DNA of 64,000 nucleotides from SM1-50 sp964467345 (lineage in GTDB: Archaea; Thermoplasmatota; E2; DHVEG-1): NCBI GenBank assembly GCA_964467345.1, contig CAYXPY010000004.1, positions 18,634 through 82,633 of the forward strand. Direction: 5' to 3'. Made by a program: the position numbers and the translations under genes. Numbering within the stretch: the stretch's first letter is position 1; each line of letters starts with the position of its first letter. The notes beneath the pieces are model-generated. The model ran no database searches, had not been told where the DNA came from, and saw nothing but the letters and a program-made list of their open reading frames with translations. Positions 8,413 through 17,169 of the stretch are shown piece by piece.

Positions 8413-10370
8413 TGCGCCGCATCGGTGTTTTTGTCTGCCATTGCGGGATAAACATCGCACAGAACGTTGATGTCAAAGCACTCACCCAGTACGCAAGTAA
8501 ACTTAACGGTGTCGTCGTCGCAAAAGAATACAAATATATGTGCTCAGACGTCGGAGCAACCTTAATTAAGGACACCATCAAAGAGTTCAAACTCGACGGC
8601 GTTGTCATCGCATCCTGTTCACCACGGATGCACGAACACACCTTCAGACGGGTCGCAAGCGATGGCGGGGTGAACCCGTACCGAGTCGAAATATCCAATA
8701 TACGCGAACAATGCTCCTGGGCGCATACAGACAAAGAACAAGCCACAGAAAAGGCAAAATACTTGGTTCGCAGCGCAGTGTCAAAAGCACGTTCCCTTGA
8801 ACCCCTGAAACCATCCAAATTCAAGGTAATACCAGAGGCCCTTGTGATCGGAGCTGGTATCGCAGGGATCCAAGCCTCCCTTGACCTGGCAAATGACGGT
8901 TTTAAGGTCCATCTGGTAGAACGAGACCCAAGCATCGGTGGCCATATGGCGCAGCTTGACAAGACCTTTCCGACACTGGATTGTTCCTCCTGCATCCTCA
9001 CCCCTAAGATGATGGAAGTAGCAAACCATGAGAACATCGAACTGTTCAGTTACTCAGAGGTCGCTAGCGTCGATGGCAGCATCGGGAATTACACCGTGAA
9101 AATAAAAAAGAAGCCACGTTACATTGATGTTGACAAATGTACAGGATGTGGCGATTGCGCTACCGCTTGTCGCCTCAAAGACAGAATCACCAGTGAATTC
9201 AACCAAGGAATGGGAAAACGGGGCGCTTCCTACATGCCGTTCCCACAGGCAGTACCTCTCAAATACGTCATCGATGACAAAAAATGCCTATTCCTGACTA
9301 AAGGGAAATGCGGTGATGAACCGCTCTGCAAGAAAGCCTGTGCTCAAGACGCCATAGATTTTGATCAGAAGGAAGAAATCGTCGAACGCAAGGTCGGTGC
9401 CATCATCGTTGCCACCGGCTATGACCTCATGGACCCTGCATCGGTGTACGAATATGGGTACGACCAGTCCCCTGATGTGATCACCACCTTAGAAATGGAA
9501 CGATTGATCAGCTCCTCAGGACCAACCAAAGGAGAGATCCTGCGTCCTTCCAATCAACAGAAACCAAAAAGCATCACCTTCATCCTCTGCGTCGGCTCCC
9601 GAGACGAGACCCAATGCACCTGGTGCTGCCGCATCGGATGTATGACTGCATTAAAACAAGTCTACCTCCTCAGAGAAAAACTCGGAGAGGACGTCGAAAT
9701 CAACCTCTGCTACCACGACCTGCGCTCATATGGGAAAGGCTATGAGGAATTCTACCGCAAAGTACGAGGCCTTCACACGAACCTGTTCCGTGGTCGCCCT
9801 TCCGAAGTACGCACGATGGCAGATACACTAAAGATGGATATTTTTGATACGACCACAAACAAACTATTTGAAATAAAAACAGACATGGTGGTCCTTGTCC
9901 CTGCGATGAAGCCACGAAACGATGCCACTGAGTTTTCACGTCTCCTTCATCTAACATTAAGTGGTGATGGATTCTTCCTAGAGGCCCATCCCAAACTCCG
10001 CCCAGTTGATACATTCGTCAACGGCATCTTCATCGCTGGATGTTGCCAAGCACCAAAAGACATCCAGGACACCGTATCCCAAGCAAGTGCTGCAGCATCA
10101 AGAGCCGCAACCATCCTCTCACAGGATGAACTGGAGATAGACCCACTTGTTGCGATGGTCGATGAGGACGCCTGCACCGGGTGTGGGATCTGCATCGAAG
10201 TCTGCCCCTATGAAGCACGGACACTGAATGAACGGAAAAGGATCGCAGAGGTCAACGAGGCGTTATGCGCAGGTTGCGGGGGATGCATCGCTGCTTGCCC
10301 AAGCAACGCGTCCATCCATAAGAATTTCACAAAAAAACAACTGCTCGACATGGTTGACGACATCATGTAA
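8412..10370 (+). CDS. hdrA: Heterodisulfide reductase-type subunit A (HdrA), canonical length
   Basis: 652 residues, normal HdrA architecture: N-terminal Fe-S domain (GVFVCHCGINIA, 6-16), FAD-binding Rossmann motif VIGAGIAGIQAS (145-156), the Cys motif CSSCILTPKM (191-200), an inserted ferredoxin CTGCGDCATAC (243-253), and two C-terminal ferredoxin motifs (CTGCGICIEVC and CAGCGGCIAAC, about 585-630). HdrA carries the bifurcating flavin. A partly degenerate Cys-rich stretch (KGKCGDEPLCKKAC) lies around residue 300. It is one of three HdrA-containing genes in this operon and the only single-module one. Confidence 0.93.
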   Translation: MRRIGVFVCHCGINIAQNVDVKALTQYASKLNGVVVAKEYKYMCSDVGATLIKDTIKEFKLDGVVIASCSPRMHEHTFRRVASDGGVNPYRVEISNIREQCSWAHTDKEQATEKAKYLVRSAVSKARSLEPLKPSKFKVIPEALVIGAGIAGIQASLDLANDGFKVHLVERDPSIGGHMAQLDKTFPTLDCSSCILTPKMMEVANHENIELFSYSEVASVDGSIGNYTVKIKKKPRYIDVDKCTGCGDCATACRLKDRITSEFNQGMGKRGASYMPFPQAVPLKYVIDDKKCLFLTKGKCGDEPLCKKACAQDAIDFDQKEEIVERKVGAIIVATGYDLMDPASVYEYGYDQSPDVITTLEMERLISSSGPTKGEILRPSNQQKPKSITFILCVGSRDETQCTWCCRIGCMTALKQVYLLREKLGEDVEINLCYHDLRSYGKGYEEFYRKVRGLHTNLFRGRPSEVRTMADTLKMDIFDTTTNKLFEIKTDMVVLVPAMKPRNDATEFSRLLHLTLSGDGFFLEAHPKLRPVDTFVNGIFIAGCCQAPKDIQDTVSQASAAASRAATILSQDELEIDPLVAMVDEDACTGCGICIEVCPYEARTLNERKRIAEVNEALCAGCGGCIAACPSNASIHKNFTKKQLLDMVDDIM

Positions 10371-10381
10371 GTGTAACGATT

Positions 10382-13300
10382 ATGACAAAAGAAAAAAAAC
10401 AAAAGATCACTGCTGCACATAAACAGGGCTCAGTCCTTGTCATCGGTGGTGGTATCTCAGGGATTCAATCATCGCTTGACTTAGCGGATGCAGGATTCAA
10501 AGTCTATCTTGTCGACCGTGGTCTTTCCATCGGCGGGACCATGACACAACTAGACAAAACATTTCCGACAAACGATTGTGCCATGTGCATCCTTGCACCA
10601 AAACTCGTCTACACAGGACGACACGAGAATATAAACATCATCACAAACGCTGAGGTCACCGATGTCGCCGGAGAGGTTGGGAACTTCCAGGTCACCCTTA
10701 AGAAACACCCCCGTTACGTCGATCTCACAAAATGCAACGGATGCGGTGATTGCGTGGAACACTGTCCGGTTTCTATGCGATCTGAATTCGATGAGGGACT
10801 TGCGACACATAAAGCAATCTATCAACCGTTCCCACAAGCGATTCCAAATGTCTTCGCTATAAGAAAAAACGAAGGTACCTCCCCCTGTAGAATCTCCTGC
10901 CCAGCAGGATTGAACGCCCATGGGTTCGTCGCCTTAGCAGCTCAAGAGAAATTCGCAGAAGCCTTTGAGCTTATCAAAGAAACCATCCCCTTCCCAGGAT
11001 CATTGGGCCGTATATGCTATCATCCCTGTGAAACAGATTGCAACAGGAAAGACATCGATGAACCCGTCTCCATTTGTCGCATCAGACGATTCATTGCCGA
11101 TTACATCTATGACCATCCAGAAGCTCTTGCCGAGTATAAGAAAATACAAGCAGAAAAACAACAAAACATAGAAATCAACAAGACAAAGAAAGGAAACAAC
11201 CAAAAAGTCGCAATCATCGGAGCAGGACCTACTGGAATAACCGCTGCATACGACCTTTCTCGTAAGGGGTATAAACCAGTAGTTTTCGAAGCAGAGAAAT
11301 TCAGCGGAGGCATGCTGCATTACGGGGTACCTGACTACCGACTCCCAAAAGAGTATCTCCATAAAGAACTCGATCCTCTCTGCGAACAAGAACAAATCGA
11401 ACTGAAGAACAACCAGAAGCTCGGGAGAGATTTCACGCTGGCAGACCTCAAGAAACAAGGGTTCAAAGCCATCCTTGTCGCGATCGGTGCTCATAAGACA
11501 CGGGCAGCAGGGATTGAATGCTGTACTGGAACAGATACCTGCATCTTAGAAGGTGTCGAGTATCTCAAGCAGCTCAATAGGAACATGATCGCAGCGGAAT
11601 ATTTCAAGGGAAAAACCATCTTGGTTATCGGCGGTGGAAACGTCGCGATGGATTCCGCACGTACCGCACGGCGTCTCGGGGGAAACGTGACTGTCTTGTA
11701 TCGAAGATCTCTGAAAGAGATGCCAGCGCACAAAGAGGAGATTCAACAAGCAGAAGAGGAAGGCATCACCTTTAGCTTTTTGACCGCCCCGACGAAACTG
11801 CATAAAAACGAGAAACACACCTGTCTCCAATGCGTGAAAATGCAGCTAGGGGAACCAGATGCATCAGGGAGACGACGACCGATCATTGTGCCTAATTCCG
11901 AATATGACGTCCCCTGTGACTATGTTATCTTTGCAATAGGCCAAGAACTGGATATACAATTGATGGAAGAAAACAACATCGCTCTTTCGCCCTCAGGTTT
12001 TATCCAGGTGGACTCTATCACGTTACAAACACCCCAAGAGGGGGTTTTTGCCGGCGGTGATGCAGTCTCCGGTCCTGCGTCTGCTGTCGAGGCGATTGCC
12101 GCAGGTCATCGTGTGGCAGAATCAATCGATCGATTCCTCAACAATGAAGATCTAATAAAAGGAAGAGAAACCACAGAGCCAGTAAAAGCACAGATCCCAA
12201 AGGAAACCCTCAGAATCCCACAAGAGCGGGAACAGCCACCGTTACTGCCCCTTGATGAACGAGTAATGACATTCACTGAAGTCGACCAAGGTTTCACCAA
12301 AGAACAGGTTGTCCGTGAGGCACAACGGTGCCTGAATTGCGCAGGATGCTGTGATTGCCAACAATGTGTCCTTTACTGTGGACCTCACGCTATTGACCAT
12401 CAGATGAAGGAAACAACGCAGACTATTGATGTCGGAGCTGTTATCGTCTCACCAGGTTTTGCGGAGTACACCCCACCAAAAGCAGATAGTTACGGATATC
12501 AAGTCTATCCGAATGTACTGACCAGCATCGAATTCGAACGGATGCTCTCTGCATCAGGACCATATAAAGGCCATATCAAACGGATCTCTGATGGGAAGCC
12601 ATTGAAAAAAATCGCATGGCTCCAATGCATCGGTTCACGTGACGAAAGCTGCGATCGGAAATACTGCTCCTCGGTGTGTTGCATGTACGCAACCAAGGAA
12701 GCAGTCATCGCAAAGGAGCACGAACCCGGGGTGGATACACATATCTATTATATGGATATGCGGTCGTTCGGTAAGGATTTTGATAAGTATTTTGAACGAG
12801 CGCAAAACGAGTATGGCGTCGTCTATAGACGATGCCGTATCGCAAAGATAGAACAGGACCGGAAAACAAAACAGCTCACAATCCGCTCTGTTGATGAGAA
12901 AGGCGCCTTACAAAACGAGATATACGACATGGTAGTACTTTCCGTAGGGTTACAACCCTGCGCAACCCTTGGCCATCTCAGCAAAGCATTGGAGATTAAT
13001 TTAAATGAATACGGGTTCGTCGAGACAGACACATTCACCCCAGTCTCCACCTCACGTGAAGGCATCTATGCCTCAGGAACGGTCACAGAACCAAAGGACA
13101 TCCCTGAGAGCGTGACCCAGGCGTCTGCAGCCGCCGCAGAAGCGGCAAGGACTATCGCAGAGGTGAGAGGAACCGAGGTCGCTGAGAAGACATACCCAGT
13201 GGAACGGGATATAAAAACAGAGGTTCCCCGGATAGGTGTATTCGTCTGCCATTGTGGGATCAATATCGCTGGCATCGTTGATGTGAAAAAAGTTGTTGAA

Positions 13301-14899
13301 GTCTCAAAGACACTCCCCTACGTCGTCTACTCAGATGATACCTTATTTACCTGCTCACAGGATTCACAGGAAAAAATAAAAGAGAAGATAAAGGCTTTAA
13401 ATCTCAACCGGGTTGTCATCGCTTCATGCACCCCCCGGACACATGAGCCATTATTCCAAGATACGCTTCGACAGGCTGGGTTAAACCCCCATCTGTTTGA
13501 AATGGCAAACCTTCGTGACCAGAACTCCTGGGTCCATAAAAGTGATTCTAGCAGTGCCACGGAAAAAGCTATCGATTCGGTGAAAATGGCAGTTGCGAAA
13601 TCCTCCGATTTATACCCCGTGCGTCATCTGCAGATCCCGGTCATTTCCAGCGCTCTTGTGATTGGTGGCGGTATCGCAGGGATGACTGCCGCACTCTCCA
13701 TTGCAGATCAAGGGTACCAGGTCTACCTCGTCGAAAGGGAACCAGACCTTGGGGGTCATCTCAAGGAAATCTACCTTGGGGTACAGGGGGAGAAACCACA
13801 GGACCTCTTGAAACAGACTATTGAACAAGTCACCAGTCATCCTTTGATACAGGTATTCACCCAGACGACCGTCGGGCAGATCTCCGGATACGTCGGGAAC
13901 TTCTCCACAACAGTGCAGAAGGATAAAAAGGAGAAGACACCAACCGTGATTCAACATGGTGTCATCATCGTCGCAACCGGTGGAGTCCCATACGAACCCA
14001 AGGAATATCAATACAAGAAACACGATGATGTGCTGACCCAGACACAGTTCGAAAAAGACCTCTTTGATGAAAAAAAATATCTCAAGGACCTAAAGGAGGT
14101 CGTGATGATCCAATGTGTCGGATCACGAAACGAAGACCAGCCGTATTGCAGCAGGGTGTGTTGCTCTGAGGCGTTGAAGAATGCCTTGCGGTTCAAGGAG
14201 CAGAATTCCGATGCAACAGTCTATGTCCTGTATCGTGATATCAGGACCTATGGATTCAGGGAGGATGTCCTCTACCAAAAGGCCCGAAAGAAAGGGATTC
14301 TTTTCATACGATATGATGAAAAAGATGAACCAAAAGTAACCATCGATGATGGAAAACTGCTGGTAAGAACAAAGGACCCCATCCTGCAACGAGAACTCCG
14401 TTTACACCCGGATAAATTGATATTAAGCACTGGCGTTATCCCACAGGACAATAAACCACTCGCACAACTGCTCAAAGTCCCCTTAAACGAAGATGGGTTT
14501 TATGCCGAAGCGCATGTGAAGCTTCGCCCGATTGATTTTTCTGCAGACGGTATTTTCCTCTGCGGTCTTGCCCATTCACCTCGGTTCATCGAAGAATCAA
14601 TCGTACAGGCAAAGGCCACAAGCGCCAGGGCGGCAACAATCCTTTCAAAAAAATATCTTGAAACAATCGGCAACATCGCAAGGGTAGTTTCGCGGAATTG
14701 CGCTGGATGCCAACTGTGTATCGAGGCATGTCCCTATGATGCGATTAGCTACGACGAAGAAAAGAAAATCGTAATCGTCAATGAAATCCTCTGTCAGGGC
14801 TGTGGTGCCTGCTCCGTGGTCTGTCCAAGTGGCACGTCACAACAGAACACGTTTACGAAACGTCAGATTATCTCTATGATTGATGCATGTTTGGAGTAA
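10382..14899 (+). CDS. Giant HdrA-GltD-HdrA fusion flavoprotein
   Basis: 1505 residues in one uninterrupted frame. Order: HdrA-type FAD domain (VLVIGGGISGIQ, 18-29) with CAMCILAPK (66-74) and ferredoxin CNGCGDCVEHC (118-128); an inserted glutamate-synthase small-subunit (GltD) module at about 165-590, with its Fe-S part (CRISCPAGLNAHG and CYHPCETDC, 169-220), FAD motif VAIIGAGPTGIT (276-287) and NADPH motif VLVIGGGNVAMD (413-424); the rest of the first HdrA core; then a second full HdrA module from GVFVCHCGINIA (about 945), FAD motif VIGGGIAGMTAA (about 1095) and two C-terminal ferredoxins. Up to three FADs plus NAD(P)H. The first module lacks the HdrA N-terminal domain. Likely an NADPH-linked bifurcation core; the function is inferred. 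Confidence 0.88.
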   Translation: MTKEKKQKITAAHKQGSVLVIGGGISGIQSSLDLADAGFKVYLVDRGLSIGGTMTQLDKTFPTNDCAMCILAPKLVYTGRHENINIITNAEVTDVAGEVGNFQVTLKKHPRYVDLTKCNGCGDCVEHCPVSMRSEFDEGLATHKAIYQPFPQAIPNVFAIRKNEGTSPCRISCPAGLNAHGFVALAAQEKFAEAFELIKETIPFPGSLGRICYHPCETDCNRKDIDEPVSICRIRRFIADYIYDHPEALAEYKKIQAEKQQNIEINKTKKGNNQKVAIIGAGPTGITAAYDLSRKGYKPVVFEAEKFSGGMLHYGVPDYRLPKEYLHKELDPLCEQEQIELKNNQKLGRDFTLADLKKQGFKAILVAIGAHKTRAAGIECCTGTDTCILEGVEYLKQLNRNMIAAEYFKGKTILVIGGGNVAMDSARTARRLGGNVTVLYRRSLKEMPAHKEEIQQAEEEGITFSFLTAPTKLHKNEKHTCLQCVKMQLGEPDASGRRRPIIVPNSEYDVPCDYVIFAIGQELDIQLMEENNIALSPSGFIQVDSITLQTPQEGVFAGGDAVSGPASAVEAIAAGHRVAESIDRFLNNEDLIKGRETTEPVKAQIPKETLRIPQEREQPPLLPLDERVMTFTEVDQGFTKEQVVREAQRCLNCAGCCDCQQCVLYCGPHAIDHQMKETTQTIDVGAVIVSPGFAEYTPPKADSYGYQVYPNVLTSIEFERMLSASGPYKGHIKRISDGKPLKKIAWLQCIGSRDESCDRKYCSSVCCMYATKEAVIAKEHEPGVDTHIYYMDMRSFGKDFDKYFERAQNEYGVVYRRCRIAKIEQDRKTKQLTIRSVDEKGALQNEIYDMVVLSVGLQPCATLGHLSKALEINLNEYGFVETDTFTPVSTSREGIYASGTVTEPKDIPESVTQASAAAAEAARTIAEVRGTEVAEKTYPVERDIKTEVPRIGVFVCHCGINIAGIVDVKKVVEVSKTLPYVVYSDDTLFTCSQDSQEKIKEKIKALNLNRVVIASCTPRTHEPLFQDTLRQAGLNPHLFEMANLRDQNSWVHKSDSSSATEKAIDSVKMAVAKSSDLYPVRHLQIPVISSALVIGGGIAGMTAALSIADQGYQVYLVEREPDLGGHLKEIYLGVQGEKPQDLLKQTIEQVTSHPLIQVFTQTTVGQISGYVGNFSTTVQKDKKEKTPTVIQHGVIIVATGGVPYEPKEYQYKKHDDVLTQTQFEKDLFDEKKYLKDLKEVVMIQCVGSRNEDQPYCSRVCCSEALKNALRFKEQNSDATVYVLYRDIRTYGFREDVLYQKARKKGILFIRYDEKDEPKVTIDDGKLLVRTKDPILQRELRLHPDKLILSTGVIPQDNKPLAQLLKVPLNEDGFYAEAHVKLRPIDFSADGIFLCGLAHSPRFIEESIVQAKATSARAATILSKKYLETIGNIARVVSRNCAGCQLCIEACPYDAISYDEEKKIVIVNEILCQGCGACSVVCPSGTSQQNTFTKRQIISMIDACLE

Positions 14900-14905
14900 G
14901 AGAAA

Positions 14906-15355
14906 ATGAATGAAGAAAAAAAGGACCATACGAAGGAAACCTTTGAACCAAAGATCGTCGGGTTCCTCTGCAACTGGTGTAGTTACGCAGGCGCTGACCT
15001 TGCAGGCACCAGCCGTATTCAATACCCGCCGAACGTACGAATCATCCGAGTCATGTGCTCAGGGTCTGTTGATTCTATGTATATCCTCCGAGCGTTGCTA
15101 GAAGGGGCTGATGGTGTGTTTGTCGGGGGATGCCACCCGGGTGATTGTCATTACATCGATGGGAACTACAAAGCGCGACGACGCATGGTCCTCCTTCAAA
15201 ATATCCTTGATACCCTGGGTCTTGAGAAGGAGCGAGTCTGGTTACGATGGATCTCTGCTTCAGAGGGGCAGAAGTTCGCTGATACGATGAAAGAGATGAC
15301 TGAGGCGATCCGAAAACTAGGCCCCAATCCAATCGCAAAACACTGGAATCTGTAA
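14906..15355 (+). CDS. mvhD: MvhD-type [2Fe-2S] electron-transfer subunit
   Basis: 149 residues with the MvhD/FlpD pattern: CNWCSYAGADLAG (Cys22, Cys25), MCSGSVD (Cys51) and GGCHPGDCHY (Cys76, Cys81). In methanogens MvhD joins hydrogenase or formate dehydrogenase to HdrA. No mvhA/mvhG is in the operon, so the electron donor here is more likely the following FdhB/FrhB-like subunit or the GltD module upstream. Starts 6 bases after the giant HdrA stop. Confidence 0.92.
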   Translation: MNEEKKDHTKETFEPKIVGFLCNWCSYAGADLAGTSRIQYPPNVRIIRVMCSGSVDSMYILRALLEGADGVFVGGCHPGDCHYIDGNYKARRRMVLLQNILDTLGLEKERVWLRWISASEGQKFADTMKEMTEAIRKLGPNPIAKHWNL

Positions 15356-15371
15356 TGGAGGATGAAGAAAC

Positions 15372-16493
15372 ATGACACAAAAAGTGTTGAAAATAAAGGA
15401 CAATGACATGGAAGAATCAATCAATGATTTCCTACGTCTTCTACTGTCATCAGGGAAAATACAAGCCTTGCTGGTTCCACAGAGTACTCCTTCAAAGAAA
15501 ATTGCATTCCCTGTCCTGCTCTCAGACCCAAAGAAACTCCATGCTGATGTTATCGCCCCGGTTCTCCCAACTGCTACCGCTGCAATCATATCGAAGATGA
15601 CCAAGGTGCAGCCCCCCTCACAACCAATTGGTGTTGTGATGCGAGCTTGTCAAATACGCGCTCTTATTGAACTAGTCAAACTGAACCAGGCGAACCTTAC
15701 CAATATTATCATTATTGGAATAGACTGCCCAGGGACATTTCCCATCAACACCTATTCATCGTTCCCTGAAAAGCATACCCCAACACAGTTCCTTCTCGAA
15801 TCATTAAAAAAGAACTCTGACGACTCAGAGAAATATCTCCGCTCCGCCTGCAAAATCTGCAAAGACCCAATCCCGACACACGCAGATATCATCGTTGGGT
15901 TCTACGGCGTTGACCTTGAAAAGGAACTCTTCATAGAGGCTGCCTCAGAGGCGGGTAAAAACATCCTGCAAGGGATACCTCTTGAGGAGTATAAAGAAGG
16001 GAAAGTCAGGGAAAAAGCAGTCAAGCAGGTACGTGAGGAAAAAACACAGAAACGGGCTGCGTTCCTCAAAGAGAAAGAAGGATTGAAAGGCATCAAGAAG
16101 ATTGCTGAGTTTTTCGACACCTGTGTCAATTGCCATAATTGTCGACAGGCTTGTCCCATCTGCTATTGTAAAGAATGTTTGTTCGACTCTTCAGTGTTTG
16201 ACGCTGAAGCCTATAAGTTCGTCCGTAAAGCAGAGGTGAAAGGCTTGTTTAAAATGCCGACCGATGCATTGCTCTTCCAGCTTGGACGGATGAACCATAT
16301 GATTCTTTCCTGCGTGGAGTGTGGATTATGCGAACAAGCCTGTCCCAACGAAATCCCCCTCATGGATGTGTTTATCCCGGTTGCAGAGAACGCTCAGAAG
16401 GAGTTCGACTACGCCCCCGGTAAAGATGAAAAAGAGAAAATCCCGATGATCGTCTACCGAGAAAATGAGTTCTTGGAGGTAGGAGAAAAATAG
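15372..16493 (+). CDS. FrhB/FdhB-family iron-sulfur flavoprotein subunit
   Basis: 373 residues. The N-terminal two thirds match the coenzyme F420 hydrogenase/dehydrogenase beta family: ACQIRALIEL (92-101), and CKICKDPIPTHADIIVGFYG (160-179), the typical CxxCxD...ADIxxGxxG motif. Two ferredoxin motifs follow at the C-terminus: CVNCHNCRQAC (251-261) and CVECGLCEQAC (314-324). Family members bind FAD and exchange hydride with F420 or link formate dehydrogenase to Hdr. No F420 biosynthesis gene or formate dehydrogenase alpha subunit is in the window, so the partner is open. It precedes the tandem hdrC by 1 base. Confidence 0.78.
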   Translation: MTQKVLKIKDNDMEESINDFLRLLLSSGKIQALLVPQSTPSKKIAFPVLLSDPKKLHADVIAPVLPTATAAIISKMTKVQPPSQPIGVVMRACQIRALIELVKLNQANLTNIIIIGIDCPGTFPINTYSSFPEKHTPTQFLLESLKKNSDDSEKYLRSACKICKDPIPTHADIIVGFYGVDLEKELFIEAASEAGKNILQGIPLEEYKEGKVREKAVKQVREEKTQKRAAFLKEKEGLKGIKKIAEFFDTCVNCHNCRQACPICYCKECLFDSSVFDAEAYKFVRKAEVKGLFKMPTDALLFQLGRMNHMILSCVECGLCEQACPNEIPLMDVFIPVAENAQKEFDYAPGKDEKEKIPMIVYRENEFLEVGEK

Positions 16494-16494
16494 C

Positions 16495-17163
16495 ATGGAT
16501 GTCATTGACTCCCGCAAGGTTGATCCCCAGTTCAAGTTTCAAATAGCAAACGAACACGGTGGCGAAGGCATCCTGAAATGCTTCGCCTGCGGTGCCTGCA
16601 CAGCACGATGCCCTGAGATGGATGTCAAACCTGAATGGAACGCCCGTGTCATCATCCGGAAAGCCTTGCTTGGTTTGAAAGAAGAAGTCTTAAGCAGTGA
16701 GTTTGTGTGGATATGCAGTGCGCATTACCGCTGCCTGGAAAAATGCCCTCAAAAAGTAAACGTCAAGGAAGTCATGAACGCTGTACGGGACGCCCGTCTA
16801 ATCGAAGAGCAAACCGAGGATGTCACCGGAAAGAAATCGAAAAAATACCTTGATTTAGGGTTCAAATACAAAATATCTGAAACAGAAGCAGGAAAAGGCC
16901 TTTATGAATGTTTCTCCTGTGGGACCTGTACGGCAGGGTGTCCAGAACGAGAGCTTGACCCGCTGTACTCCCCGCGGAAAGTGATAAAGAATGTGCTTCT
17001 TGGGATGAAGGAACCGGTCTACTCAAACAAGTTTGTTGAGATCTGTTCCTCACATCATCGGTGTCTCACCCAATGCCCGCAAGGGGTGGAGATCCCAAAG
17101 CTCATGAATGCGATTCAGAACATTGCGATAAAAGAAGGATATCATCGAACAAAAAAAGAGTAA
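16495..17163 (+). CDS. Tandem-duplicated HdrC (two HdrC modules in one chain)
   Basis: 222 residues made of two similar halves. The first cluster motif of each half is complete: CFACGACTARC (Cys29-39) and CFSCGTCTAGC (Cys139-149). The second motif of each half has His in place of the second Cys: CSAHYRCLEKC (Cys74, His77, Cys80, Cys84) and CSSHHRCLTQC (Cys184, His187, Cys190, Cys194). The same substitution in both halves argues against random decay. It lies directly upstream of a tandem HdrA, so duplicated HdrC probably pairs with duplicated HdrA. No HdrB partner is encoded next to it. Confidence 0.87.
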   Translation: MDVIDSRKVDPQFKFQIANEHGGEGILKCFACGACTARCPEMDVKPEWNARVIIRKALLGLKEEVLSSEFVWICSAHYRCLEKCPQKVNVKEVMNAVRDARLIEEQTEDVTGKKSKKYLDLGFKYKISETEAGKGLYECFSCGTCTAGCPERELDPLYSPRKVIKNVLLGMKEPVYSNKFVEICSSHHRCLTQCPQGVEIPKLMNAIQNIAIKEGYHRTKKE

Positions 17164-17169
17164 GTCACT

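Noticed and set aside
8372..9037. 221-residue minus-strand frame opposite hdrA, and similar long shadow frames (for example 5579-6115, 11000-11494)
   Set aside because: They are mirror frames of strongly conserved genes, with unnatural composition and no SD or neighbours.
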